From assembly GCF_900113665.1 (NCBI RefSeq), contig NZ_FOQD01000017.1:27501-91500 (forward strand): DNA of 64,000 nt, given 5' to 3'. Shown piece by piece: positions 53,621 through 62,879 of this stretch (its first letter is position 1; each line of letters opens with the position of its first letter). The notes under the pieces are model-generated. The model was not told where the DNA came from and did no database searches. It worked only from the letters and a program-made list of their open reading frames with translations. Source of the stretch: Planctomicrobium piriforme. Lineage in GTDB: Bacteria > Planctomycetota > Planctomycetia > Planctomycetales > Planctomycetaceae. Made by a program: the position numbers and the translations under genes.

Positions 53621-54146
53621 GCGTGTACTCGGTCTCCATGATCTTCTCGTAACGGTCTGGTTCGGTTTCCAGGAACATCGTGACCGTTTTCTTGTCCGGG
53701 GCGGTGTGGCGGGTTTCGAGTTTCCAGCGGAGAGGGGCGCCTCCCTGAGCGCTGACCGACTGCGAGACCATCGATGTCGCATTCGTCTCGGGCACATAGT
53801 CGCCTGAGAACACCAGCAGGCTGGGGGATTTCGAGTCGACGAGCGAGCCGACGTAGCGGCGTTGAATCTGGTCGAATCCAAACTGTCCGGTGCCGACGAT
53901 CCGTTCGCCGTCGATTTCGATGTCGAATTCCGAGACGACCCAGATTCCATCCCCGAGCGGTCGGGTGCGTTCCGTGGCGCGGCCGGTTTTCACCGGTTCG
54001 GGGTTGCCGGGGGCGAACGTCTTGAGCGTGCCTGACCAAACGCCGGCGTTGCGTTTGATAATGTCGCCTGGCGACGGGTTGTCGGCGTAGAGCCAGACAG
54101 GGAAGAACGTCAGCAGGCACGTTAGAACCACGAAACGCAGCGACAT
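53613..54146 (-). CDS. DUF1579 family secreted protein
   Basis: 177 residues from the ATG at 54146 (AGGTGA 5 nt upstream; a GTG at 54155 adds three). Signal peptide (LTCLLTFFPVWLYA). A single lipocalin-like beta-barrel: GVWSGTLKTFAPG, GIWVVSEFDIEIDGE, FGFDQIQRRYVGSLVDS, MVSQSVSAQGG. DUF1579 members are extracytoplasmic and uncharacterised, abundant in planctomycetes. The stop codon falls in a heptad tract. The protein is related in fold to the second domain of the gene at 4341. Confidence 0.86.
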   Translation of the reverse strand: MSLRFVVLTCLLTFFPVWLYADNPSPGDIIKRNAGVWSGTLKTFAPGNPEPVKTGRATERTRPLGDGIWVVSEFDIEIDGERIVGTGQFGFDQIQRRYVGSLVDSKSPSLLVFSGDYVPETNATSMVSQSVSAQGGAPLRWKLETRHTAPDKKTVTMFLETEPDRYEKIMETEYTRQ

Positions 54147-54237
54147 CGCGATCACCTGTTCACCGGAGAATTCACCACTAGTTGTTCTCTGTCATACCAG
54201 CCGCTTGTCAGGCCGACAAGGAGCGCTGCATACCGCG

Positions 54238-56547
54238 TCAGTTCCCGACCGGTTGCAGCGGCGCTTTGCTCACGACGAACGTCTCTTTTCGGTCGCTGTC
54301 GGCAAAGGCGACCGTCACCGTACGTCGCGGGCCGAAGCCGCCGATTTCAATCACAGTCCCTCGACCGTAACGGGGATGACGCACCTGCTGCCCCATGGCG
54401 AACCCGAGCGGCAGTCGTGGAGCAGTCGCTCCAGCGCCCGTCAGCAGGGCCGCTCCGGTGGTGAGCGCAGGAGCAACAGGCTGCGCACTGGCTGGCGGTG
54501 ATGAGGATTCGATGATCTGCGGTTCGTCGTCCGGCTCTTCCTGTGAATCCTCGTCGAACGGCACCCCTTGCATCACGCGCGACCACGCTGCCAGGGTATC
54601 GCCGCCAAACGTGCCGCAGTCGACCTTTTCGCAAATCAGTTCGGTGAGGAACGGGCTGGCGATCGTCGGCATTGTCTTTCCATGCAGCGACCGAACGCGG
54701 GTTTCCGTCAGAAACAGGCGTTGCTTGGCCCTGGTCATGCCGACGAATAACAGGCGGCGTTCTTCCTCGACCTCTTTGCGGTTGCCGTCCCGTTTCGAAC
54801 GTTCGTGCGGAATCAGGCCGTCTTCGACGCCGATCACGAATACTGCCGGGAACTCAAGCCCTTTGGCAGCATGCAGCGTCATCAGGGTCACACGGCCGGC
54901 GTCGTCCTGAATCTTGTCGGTGTCGCTGACCAGCGCCGTCTGTTCGAGAAATCCTTGCAGACTGACTTCGCTGCCGGCGATTTCATCGTACTGCCGTGCG
55001 GCGTTGACCAGTTCATCGACGTTGGCCAGATGCTCATAAGCCTGTTCGTTTTCGATTCCCTGCCAGGCCGCTGTATATCGGGTCTTGTCGACGACGTGCG
55101 TCAACAGGTCGGCGACCGAACCGGAACTCGCGAGTGAAAACCGCTCCAGCATGCCGGCAAAGGCCTTGAATCCCAGCACCGCTTTTTTGGAAAGCTTCGA
55201 GATCTTGTCGGCTCGCGCCGCGGCTTCGAGGAGCGTGACCCCTTGTTGCCCGGCCCAGGCGACAAGCCGGTCTTGGGAGGTTTTTCCGAGCCCGCGGAGC
55301 GGCTTGTTCACGATTCGTAGAAACGCCGCCTGATCGGCAGGGTTATCGATCAACCTCAAATAGGCCAGCAGGTCGCGGATCTCGACTCGGTCATAAAAGG
55401 CCACCCCAGCCGCGACTTGAAACGGAATGCGTTGCCGCATCAGCGTCGTTTCGAGCTGACGCGACAGTGAGTTCACCCGATAGAAGATCGCAACGTCGCT
55501 CCAGTTGAGTCCGTCTTCCGCGAGCAGTTGTCGGATCTGCTTCGAGATCCCTTCCGCTTCGTGCTGGGAATCCTCAAACCGCAGCAACTGCACGGGCTCG
55601 CCGGCGGTGTTGTCGGTGAGCAGCGATTTGTGTTTGCGCTGCGTGTTGTTGACGATCAGGGCGTCTGCCGATTCCAGAATCGCCTGTGTGCTGCGAAAGT
55701 TCTGCTCGAGACGGATGGTTTTCGTCTCGGGGAAGTCGCGCTCGAATCGCAGAATGTTTTCGATCCGCGCGCCGCGCCAGCCGTAGATCGACTGGTCAGG
55801 GTCGCCGGTGACGCACAGGTTGCGATGCCGCTGCGCCATCGCGGCGACGATCTGGTACTGGGCGATGTTCGTGTCCTGGTACTCGTCGACGAGAATGTAG
55901 CGGTAACGGTCCCCCAGCGTTTCGCGGAGCTCGGGATTTTCAGCTAGCAAGTTCGCGGTGTGCAGCAGCAGGTCGTCGAAGTCGACCGCATTCGATTCGA
56001 GCAGCCATTTCTGGTAGGCCGGATACACGCGTCGCACCACCGCCTGCCAGTGGTCGCCGACGCTGGAGTCGAACCGCTCCTGATACCGTTCCGGGGTCAG
56101 CAGATCGTTCTTGGCGGTACTGATTCGCCACAGAACCTTGTCTGGCGAATAGTGCAGGGGATCGAAATCGAGATCGCTCAGTACGCGGCGAATCCCTTGC
56201 TTCTGGTCGCCGGTATCGAGGATGGAGAAGTTCGACTGCAGTCCGACCGCTTCGCCGTACTGCCGCAGCAGTCGGGCGCAGAAGCGGTGAAACGTACTGA
56301 TCCAGACTTTGGTGCCGGGCACGAGCGACTGCACCCGTTCGGCCATTTCTCCGGCCGCTTTGTTGGTGAACGTGATGGCCAGGATCTGCCGTTGCGAGAT
56401 CCCGTGGGCCAGCATGTTGGCAATTCGCCGGGTGACGACGCGGGTTTTCCCGGAACCCGGCCCGGCGAGAATCAGCAGGGGGCCGTGAATGTGCTCTGCG
56501 GCGGCGCGCTGGGGGGGAGTCAGATCATCCGTGAACGTGGCAGACAT
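54238..56547 (-). CDS. pcrA: UvrD/PcrA-type ATP-dependent DNA helicase
   Basis: 769 residues from the ATG at 56547, the first to give a normal SF1A N-terminus (TDDLTPPQRAAAEHIHGPLLILAGPGSGKT). Walker A AGPGSGKT, TFTNKAAGEM, Walker B VDEYQDTN, GDPDQSIYGWRGA, QNFRST, TLHAAKGLEFPAVFVIGVEDG, and VGMTRAKQRL. The C-terminal PcrA-type Tudor-like domain (HPRYGRGTVIEIGGFGPRRTVTVAF) is present. The 3'-5' helicase acts in nucleotide-excision repair and removal of RecA filaments. Either uvrD or pcrA is a correct name. Confidence 0.95.
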   Translation of the reverse strand: MSATFTDDLTPPQRAAAEHIHGPLLILAGPGSGKTRVVTRRIANMLAHGISQRQILAITFTNKAAGEMAERVQSLVPGTKVWISTFHRFCARLLRQYGEAVGLQSNFSILDTGDQKQGIRRVLSDLDFDPLHYSPDKVLWRISTAKNDLLTPERYQERFDSSVGDHWQAVVRRVYPAYQKWLLESNAVDFDDLLLHTANLLAENPELRETLGDRYRYILVDEYQDTNIAQYQIVAAMAQRHRNLCVTGDPDQSIYGWRGARIENILRFERDFPETKTIRLEQNFRSTQAILESADALIVNNTQRKHKSLLTDNTAGEPVQLLRFEDSQHEAEGISKQIRQLLAEDGLNWSDVAIFYRVNSLSRQLETTLMRQRIPFQVAAGVAFYDRVEIRDLLAYLRLIDNPADQAAFLRIVNKPLRGLGKTSQDRLVAWAGQQGVTLLEAAARADKISKLSKKAVLGFKAFAGMLERFSLASSGSVADLLTHVVDKTRYTAAWQGIENEQAYEHLANVDELVNAARQYDEIAGSEVSLQGFLEQTALVSDTDKIQDDAGRVTLMTLHAAKGLEFPAVFVIGVEDGLIPHERSKRDGNRKEVEEERRLLFVGMTRAKQRLFLTETRVRSLHGKTMPTIASPFLTELICEKVDCGTFGGDTLAAWSRVMQGVPFDEDSQEEPDDEPQIIESSSPPASAQPVAPALTTGAALLTGAGATAPRLPLGFAMGQQVRHPRYGRGTVIEIGGFGPRRTVTVAFADSDRKETFVVSKAPLQPVGN

Positions 56548-56683
56548 CCCCCTATCATCCGTTGTCGCGACCGGAAAGTGAAGCGGACTCGTAGCCGGGC
56601 ATGTCGCCCCAACCAAATTGCTCAGTACTCTCACGCAAAGCCGCCATATCGTAAAGGACGCAAAGTGCTTTCTCTCCAAATTC

Positions 56684-57817
56684 TCAGCGTCTTTGCACAA
56701 GTTCCAGTGGAAACGAGGTCAGTCGCTCGACGCCGTTTTCTGTCACCAGGTAATTCTGTTCGAGTCGGATGCCCGCTTTTAGAGACGGTGCGTAAAGGCC
56801 TGGTTCGGCGGTAAAGACATCGCCCGACTGAAAGAAGTCGTCCCAGGCAGCGTTCAGGTGCGGGGCTTCGTGCGGGGAGAGTCCAAAGCCGTGGCCGAGG
56901 TGATGAAAGCAGCCCTTCGGGATCGCGGCAGCGAGCAACTGCTGCGCATCCCGATCGAGTTGCGCGGCGGAGACGCCCGGCCGGACCGTCTGCTCCACCA
57001 TTTTCAGCACGTCGAAAATCGCCTCCCAGGCGTGACGCTGCTCATCAGTGGGATGGGTGCCCACGCAAATGGTCCGGCACATGTCGGCACAATATCCCCG
57101 GTAGCCGGGCGCGAGGTCGAGAATATAAAGCTCGCCCGCCTCGATGGGACGACTGCGAGGAAGGCCGCCCGGCGAGCCGCACTGAAAATCGTTTCCGAAG
57201 CTCGTGAGCGGCTCACCTGCGGCGTTCACTCCCTCGGCATGGAGTTGATTATAAACTTCGATTTCGGTGATGCCCGGCACGATGATCTCGCTGGCAACGC
57301 GGTACATTGCCTCCGCACAGTCGATCGCCCTGCGAATCAGATCCAGTTCATCGGCATCCTTGCAGCGTCGTAGCATCCAGAGGTCGGGGTCGATATCGAT
57401 GACGCTTGCTCCGGAATGGTCAATCCAGCCGAACAGCCAGAGCGCCTGATTCGATCCTTCCACGGCCAGTTTGCCGCGGTGAGTTCGTCGAGGCCAAGCT
57501 GATTTCAAAACGGCCAGCGCAGCGGCCAGTTGGTCTTGCCGAAGCGTGCAACGCCATTGGGCCTCATACGTCACAATCTCATCGGCGGCGACAGACTCTG
57601 GTGCCTCGTTTGGCGCGCAGAGCGTGGTGCTGCCGCCCGAAGTAATCGCGACGATTGCCTGCAGCAACGGATGCGTGCGAAAACCCGTGAAGTAATAAAC
57701 GTGCTCAGGCCGCGTGAGAATCGCCAGATCGGCATCGCGCTGCTGCAAGACCTCCGCGAAACGCTGTTGGCGTTCACGACAGGAGTTCAGGTTGAGCGAT
57801 CGTCCGGCCAGAGTCAT
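56684..57817 (-). CDS. M24 family Xaa-Pro-type aminopeptidase
   Basis: 377 residues from the ATG at 57817; an ATG at 57835 is possible. N-terminal creatinase-like domain (RERQQRFAEVLQQRDADLAILTRPEHVYYFTGF) and the pitta-bread peptidase domain. Metal ligands visible: Asp in ILDLAPGYRGYCADM (two), His in HHLGHGFGLSPHEAPHL, Glu in TAEPGLY and Glu in RLEQNYLV. Fits aminopeptidase P or a prolidase-like dipeptidase. Gene ends 137 bp before the helicase start on the same strand. Immediately upstream sits a possible pseudogene fragment (57830-58154). Confidence 0.92.
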   Translation of the reverse strand: MTLAGRSLNLNSCRERQQRFAEVLQQRDADLAILTRPEHVYYFTGFRTHPLLQAIVAITSGGSTTLCAPNEAPESVAADEIVTYEAQWRCTLRQDQLAAALAVLKSAWPRRTHRGKLAVEGSNQALWLFGWIDHSGASVIDIDPDLWMLRRCKDADELDLIRRAIDCAEAMYRVASEIIVPGITEIEVYNQLHAEGVNAAGEPLTSFGNDFQCGSPGGLPRSRPIEAGELYILDLAPGYRGYCADMCRTICVGTHPTDEQRHAWEAIFDVLKMVEQTVRPGVSAAQLDRDAQQLLAAAIPKGCFHHLGHGFGLSPHEAPHLNAAWDDFFQSGDVFTAEPGLYAPSLKAGIRLEQNYLVTENGVERLTSFPLELVQRR

Positions 57818-57829
57818 GTGAAATCGCAC

Positions 57830-58154
57830 TTTCATCGGGAGCAGAACCGGCTTCGGTGGAAGCTCGACCGCCGTTGAGAACAATCGCCCGCCGGTCGGGT
57901 TCAGCGATTCCAGTTTGAAGTACAGCCGGGACAAGCCTGCGGCAGGACCGATCCGACGCGAGCGCACGAGCCCATTCCGCATCGATCGTCGGCACATTGG
58001 CATCTCTGGCGACCGACAGGGAGCGGCCCTCCAAGTGCGGCGGCGTCCCCCACACAATCGGCAGATTGCCAGCGAATACGAGGAAAAGGCAACCTGTTGT
58101 GAAAAATCTCAAGGCGGAGGCCCTATTCGATTGCCAGGGAAGGACACACAGCAT
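57830..58154 (-). pseudogene. possible relic of an AstE/aspartoacylase-like gene
   Basis: The minus-strand frame from an ATG at 58154 begins with a signal-like stretch and then LPIVWGTPPHLEGRSLSVARD (read in two pieces), with ANVPTIDAEW. That wording recalls succinylglutamate desuccinylase/aspartoacylase-type proteins, but the body of such a gene is absent and the frame degenerates into Arg/Ser/Ala-rich sequence before reaching the M24 gene. Could be a chance resemblance. Confidence 0.35.
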
Positions 58155-58222
58155 GGTTCAGATTCCCGGACACGGATGGTGAAATGACTGAGTGACAACG
58201 GCAGGTTTTTAGCGGATCGCAC

Positions 58223-58864
58223 TTAGAGAACGCAGAAGCGTTCGTAGGCTTCGGTTGCCAGCATGCCTTCGCGAATGGCGTCGCGGACCCGTTTTTCGTC
58301 TTTCACTTTCTTCAGGGCGAACTCCAGCACATCCTGCTCCACCGCCTGCGGCACAAAAACAATGCCGTCTTCTTCTGCCACGACGAGATCACCTGGTCTC
58401 ACGAGCACCCCCTTGATCTCCACCGGTACGTCGTAATCGCAAACCCGTTGCCGATGCTGGCTGTCCAGAGGACATTTTCCATGTGCATAGACCGGGAAGC
58501 CGTAGGTTCGCATTTTGGCGACATCCCGCACCGCGCCGTCGACGACCGCTCCAACGCAGCCGCGATTCATCGCCGCGGTCGTCAGCAACTCACCCCAGAT
58601 GCCAGATCGCATCGAGCCATGTGCCGCCGCGATCATCACGTCGCCTGACATGAGCGAAACGACCGCCTGCAGTTCTTTCGCGTACGGCTCAGGATCGCTG
58701 TGAAACAAATCGCCCCACAACGTTGTACGACAGCGCCCCACGAGGGGTTGTGATACCGTCACCGGATTCAAACCGTCTCGGGCACACTGCTGGCGATATC
58801 CCAGTGCATCGAGTGCATCGCTGACGACCGCTGAATACAGCAGGCTTTCGTATGTGACATCCAT
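58223..58864 (-). CDS. RraA-like protein / HMG aldolase family
   Basis: 213 residues from the ATG at 58864 (GGGAG upstream; a GTG at 58888 is in frame). RraA/4-hydroxy-4-methyl-2-oxoglutarate aldolase fold: SDALDALGY, WGDLFHSDPEPY, and the core SGIWGELLTTAAMNRGCVGAVVDGAVRD, whose Arg-Asp pair binds the divalent metal and substrate. Family members act as class II aldolases or decarboxylases or, in E. coli RraA, as RNase E inhibitor. No RNase E is expected in an organism with rny, so an aldolase-type role is more likely. Confidence 0.87.
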   Translation of the reverse strand: MDVTYESLLYSAVVSDALDALGYRQQCARDGLNPVTVSQPLVGRCRTTLWGDLFHSDPEPYAKELQAVVSLMSGDVMIAAAHGSMRSGIWGELLTTAAMNRGCVGAVVDGAVRDVAKMRTYGFPVYAHGKCPLDSQHRQRVCDYDVPVEIKGVLVRPGDLVVAEEDGIVFVPQAVEQDVLEFALKKVKDEKRVRDAIREGMLATEAYERFCVL

Positions 58865-59107
58865 CTTCAGGTTGCTCCCGTCTAACACTGAGTGAGCGTT
58901 GCTTCAAAAAAGGGGAGAGGGGTGCAGCCCGATTGCTTCATGAGATTGTGAGGTTTCAAGCGGCTCTGAATTTGCTGCAACCGCTGGCAAACCGACTGGG
59001 GCAGGATTACTATTCGTCCACGCGATTTCGATGGCGGCGCGGGCTGCCGGCAAGCTTTTTCGACCGGGCGCAACGTTGACGATTGCGCTGTTGCAGGCAC
59101 GACGCCG
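58865..59107. other. divergent gap before the transporter pair
   Basis: 243 bp, no gene and no clear promoter. Separates the RraA-like gene from the SLC13 gene. Confidence 0.4.
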
Positions 59108-60931
59108 ATGAATTTTGAGTTGCTGACGGTTCTGGCCCTGCTGCTGTCGGCGATTGTCATGTTCGCCATCAATCAGCCGCGCATGGATGCGGTTGCACTG
59201 CTGATGCTCACGGCGCTCCCGTTCACCGGCGCGGTGACCATGAGCGAATCGCTCGCGGGGTTTGCTGACCCGAACATCGTCCTCATTGCCGCCCTGTTTG
59301 TCATCGGCGACGGACTCGTGCGCACGGGCGTGGCCCGACTGCTGGGGGACTGGCTGACAGCTCGTGCGGGGAGCAGCGAAGTCCGGCTGCTCGTGCTGCT
59401 GATGCTCGTCGTCTGCGGGCTGGGCTCGACCATGAGTTCCACGGCGGTGACGGCCATCTTCATTCCGGTCGTCCTCCGAATTTCCCGCAGCACGGGGACC
59501 GCACCCGGCAAATTGATGATGCCCCTCAGCATGGCGGCGCTCATCAGCGGGATGATGACCCTGGTGGCGACCGCGCCCAATCTGGTGGTCAACAGCGAAT
59601 TGATCCGCCAGGGAGCGACGGGCTTTCGCTTCTTCAGCTTCACCCCGTTTGGTGCGCCGGTTCTCGTCCTGTGCATCATCTACATGCTCTTCGCCAGACG
59701 CTGGCTGCCGGGGCATGTTGGCGATTCGAATTCCGGCACAAGGGGCAGGCCGAGCCTGAGCGAGTGGGTTGAACGCTACAAGCTGGCGAATCGCGAGCAT
59801 CGCGTGCGAGTGAGTGCGCGTTCGCCTCTGGTGGGCCGAACCCTCGCAGAACTGGGCTTGCGCAACAAATCGGGCGCCAATCTGTTGGCCATCGAACGCG
59901 ACCGGATGCTGATCCAGCCGACTCCCAAAACGGCGATCAAGGCGGAAGATATCCTGCTGATCGACCTGTTCGCCGAGAGCGCCGACGTGGCTGAACTCCG
60001 GCAGCAATACCATCTCGAAGAACTGCCGTTCTCAGGTTCGCATTTCACCGACCATTCGCAGGATCTGGGAATGGCGGAAGTCATTCTCCCGGCCGATTCG
60101 GAACTCGTCGGGCAGACAGTGGCCGAAGCTCGATTGCGCGACCGCACCGGACTGACGGTGATCGGTTTGCGGCGTCGCAATGTTGCTGAAGAGCGGAACC
60201 TGCAACATGTCGAACTCGAACTGGGGGACACGCTGCTGCTGATGGGGCCCTGGAAAGCGATTCAAAGTGCCCAGTCGAGCAGCAACGACTTCATCACATT
60301 GAGCCTGCCGCGCGAATATGACGATGTGTTGCCCGTGCCCGGTAAGTCGCTGCAATCGCTCTTCTGTCTGGGTCTGGTGATCTTGCTGATGGTGACGGGG
60401 CTGGTGCCGAACGTGCAGGCGGCGCTGATCGGATGTCTGCTGATGGGCCTGCTGGGGTGCGTCAATCTGGAAAGCGCGTATCGCTCGATTGATTGGAAGA
60501 CCATCGTATTGATCGTCGGCATGCTGCCGTTTTCGATCGCTCTCCAGCGGACAGGCGGAGTCGAACTGGCTTCCGACGCACTGCTGTCGATCACCAATGG
60601 GCTGGGAGTCTATGGCGTACTGGCAACGCTGTTCTGCCTGACGGCGCTGCTGGGGATGTTTATCTCAAACACGGCTACGGCGGTGCTAATGGCCCCCGTG
60701 GCGCTGTCGATGGCGGAGCACCTTTCCGCCTCGCCGTATCCCTTTGCGATGATCGTGGCGCTGGCGGCTTCGACGGCCTTCATGACTCCGGTTTCTTCGC
60801 CGGTCAACACGCTGGTGGTGACGCCGGGCAACTATACGTTCAGCGATTTTCTCAAGATCGGCGTGCCGTTCAGCATGATCGTGATGATTGTCAGCGTACT
60901 CATGGTTCCCTGGCTGCTGCCGTTGTACTGA
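59108..60931 (+). CDS. SLC13/DASS-type permease with RCK-C domains
   Basis: 607 residues, a permease of the ion-transporter superfamily (SLC13/CitM-like). Twelve or so membrane helices in two repeats (about 1-195 and 425-600), each with an SNT/STA hairpin-type motif: MSSTAVTAIFIP and SNTATAVLMAP. Between them lie two TrkA-C (RCK-C) regulatory domains (about 222-290 and 320-385: SPLVGRTLAELGL, SELVGQTVAEARL). Probably exchanges or imports dicarboxylates, sulfate or similar anions with Na+. The AbgT gene follows by 24 bp, so they form a likely two-gene transporter operon. Confidence 0.92.
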   Translation: MNFELLTVLALLLSAIVMFAINQPRMDAVALLMLTALPFTGAVTMSESLAGFADPNIVLIAALFVIGDGLVRTGVARLLGDWLTARAGSSEVRLLVLLMLVVCGLGSTMSSTAVTAIFIPVVLRISRSTGTAPGKLMMPLSMAALISGMMTLVATAPNLVVNSELIRQGATGFRFFSFTPFGAPVLVLCIIYMLFARRWLPGHVGDSNSGTRGRPSLSEWVERYKLANREHRVRVSARSPLVGRTLAELGLRNKSGANLLAIERDRMLIQPTPKTAIKAEDILLIDLFAESADVAELRQQYHLEELPFSGSHFTDHSQDLGMAEVILPADSELVGQTVAEARLRDRTGLTVIGLRRRNVAEERNLQHVELELGDTLLLMGPWKAIQSAQSSSNDFITLSLPREYDDVLPVPGKSLQSLFCLGLVILLMVTGLVPNVQAALIGCLLMGLLGCVNLESAYRSIDWKTIVLIVGMLPFSIALQRTGGVELASDALLSITNGLGVYGVLATLFCLTALLGMFISNTATAVLMAPVALSMAEHLSASPYPFAMIVALAASTAFMTPVSSPVNTLVVTPGNYTFSDFLKIGVPFSMIVMIVSVLMVPWLLPLY

Positions 60932-60955
60932 CGGCTTCAATTCCTCTTCAAGGCG

Positions 60956-62593
60956 ATGTTAATGAATGATCCGCAGCATGAATCGCCGACGCCGCCAACC
61001 GCTTCACAGCGAATATTGAACTTCGTCGAGGCGGTCGGCAACAAAGTTCCTCATCCTGCGATCATCTTTCTCATCCTGACCGGCCTCGTGGTGCTGGCCT
61101 CACATGTGCTCTACATCACAGGGGCCAGCGTCTCTTACGACGTGGTCGTACTGCCGCCGGAATCCGCCGCTCATTCGGAAGTCGAGCCCCCGTCAGTGGC
61201 GGACACGGGAATCGCGGTGGAGTACCGGACGCTCGATGAAGCGAAAGCTCAGATTGAAACTCGCACCACCCCGGCCAAAAGCTTGCTCACCGCGGACGGG
61301 ATTCGCTTCATCTACACGTCGCTGATTCCGAATTTCATGGGCTTCAACGCGATCGGCCTGTTGATCGTCGCCATGATCGGAGCGGGCCTCGCCGAAGAGG
61401 CGGGGCTGGTGAACGCGCTCATCCACAAGCTGGTCATGGTCTCTCCCCGAAATGCGCTGACGTATATCCTGGTGTTCCTGGGGATCATGTCGAGCGTCGC
61501 CGCGGATGCAGGTTACCTGGTGCTGATCCCCCTGGCAGGGACCGCGTTTATCAGCGTGGGTCGGCATCCGCTGGCAGGGATTGCGGCCGGCTTTGCGGCT
61601 GTGGGCGGCGCGTTCACCGTGAACATGGTGATCAAGCCGCTGGATGCCGTGTTGACGGAGTTCACCAACGACGCCATTCATCTCGTCGATCCGACGCTCT
61701 CGATCGATCTGGGAGCGAATCTGTGGTTCTCGATTGCATCCGTTCTGTTTCTGACGGTGGTCATCAGTCTCATCACGGAACTGCTCATCGAGCCTCGGCT
61801 GGGTGTTTACGTCCCGGCGGAACCGGTCGATACCCGTTGCCGCATCTCGCCTGAGGAAGCACGGGGGCTGAAATGGGCGCTGGGCGCACTCCTCGGCTCG
61901 CTGCTGCTGTTCGGATTACTGACGCTGCCTGCGGGTGCGCCGCTGCGGAATCCCCAGACCGGCGCCCTGATCGGCAACTCCCCGTTCATGAACGGGCTGA
62001 TCGCGGTGATCATGGTGCTGTTCCTCAGCACGGGCATCGCCTTTGGCACCGGAGTGGGCAAATTCAAATCCGTCAACGACGTCATCAACGCGATCGTCAA
62101 ATCGGTCAGCAGCCTGGGGGGGACGATATTTCTGATGCTGATCATCAGCCAGTTCGTCGCCTACTTCAATTACAGCAACATCCCGACGCTGATGGCGGTG
62201 TCGATGTCCAGCGCTCTGGTGGAAGCGGACATCGGCCCCTTCTGGCTGCTGATCGGGTTCATCGGCGTGGTGACGTTGCTGGATTTGTTCTTTACGCCGG
62301 CCATCGCCAAGTGGGCGATCTTCGCGCCGGTCTTCGTGCCGCTGTTCGTGCAGTTGGGAGTCGCCCCCGAGGCGGTCCTGGCGGCGTACCGGATTGGTGA
62401 CGGCCCGATGAACGCGATTACGCCGCTCAACGCCTATTTCGCACTGGTTGTGGGCTTCTCGCAGAAGTACGACAAGCAGGCCGGCGTCGGCACGATCGTG
62501 TCGCTCATGCTGCCGTACGTCGTGGGACTGATAGTGCTGTGGACACTGCTCTTCGCCGCCTGGTTCCTGCTGGGACTGCCGTGGGGGATTTGA
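60956..62593 (+). CDS. AbgT family transporter
   Basis: 545 residues. AAGG precedes the ATG at 60956; a second ATG (60962) is possible. AbgT fold with about 9-11 helices: RILNFVEAVGNKVPHPAIIFLILTGLVVL near the N-terminus, LGIMSSVAADAGYLVLIPLAG and GPMNAITPLNAYFALVVGFSQKYD. The outer loop at about 60-120 is polar. AbgT proteins import p-aminobenzoyl-glutamate or export sulfonamides/antifolates, proton-coupled. Substrate here is not certain. Shares an operon with the SLC13-type gene. Confidence 0.93.
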   Translation: MLMNDPQHESPTPPTASQRILNFVEAVGNKVPHPAIIFLILTGLVVLASHVLYITGASVSYDVVVLPPESAAHSEVEPPSVADTGIAVEYRTLDEAKAQIETRTTPAKSLLTADGIRFIYTSLIPNFMGFNAIGLLIVAMIGAGLAEEAGLVNALIHKLVMVSPRNALTYILVFLGIMSSVAADAGYLVLIPLAGTAFISVGRHPLAGIAAGFAAVGGAFTVNMVIKPLDAVLTEFTNDAIHLVDPTLSIDLGANLWFSIASVLFLTVVISLITELLIEPRLGVYVPAEPVDTRCRISPEEARGLKWALGALLGSLLLFGLLTLPAGAPLRNPQTGALIGNSPFMNGLIAVIMVLFLSTGIAFGTGVGKFKSVNDVINAIVKSVSSLGGTIFLMLIISQFVAYFNYSNIPTLMAVSMSSALVEADIGPFWLLIGFIGVVTLLDLFFTPAIAKWAIFAPVFVPLFVQLGVAPEAVLAAYRIGDGPMNAITPLNAYFALVVGFSQKYDKQAGVGTIVSLMLPYVVGLIVLWTLLFAAWFLLGLPWGI

Positions 62594-62879
62594 GAGCAGT
62601 TTGCTCTATCAAGTGCCCGCACGGTGTGTGTCTCGTGTGACGAGCAGTAACTCGCCGCGTGGACGAATAGGGCAACCCATTTCGCGGACGCTCAGTGGGG
62701 CACAAGAGATTTGAAATTCGAAGAGAAGTAACCACGAAAAAAACGAAACACACGAAAAAATGCTTTTACCTCAAACGCCTTCACGAGTGATGGCCGATGT
62801 CCGCGGCTGATCCCGCTTCCACATTCCCTTTCGTGTCTTTCGTGCTTTTCGTGGTTTAATCCTCTGATTCGTTTGCTCA
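62594..62879. other. convergent gap with facing 9-bp repeats
   Basis: 286 bp with no gene between the convergent AbgT and transglutaminase-like genes. Includes the repeat pair at 62731-62855. Confidence 0.55.
62731..62855. repeat. facing 9-bp repeat pair, ACGAAA type
   Basis: 62731-62757 is three units NNNACGAAA; 62829-62855 is three inverse units TTTCGTNNN. The pair forms an imperfect inverted repeat around a 71-bp centre, like that at 37969-38107. Confidence 0.75.

Noticed and set aside
58904..60013. 369-residue minus-strand frame
   Set aside because: Antisense of the SLC13-type gene; His/Arg/Gln-rich composition.
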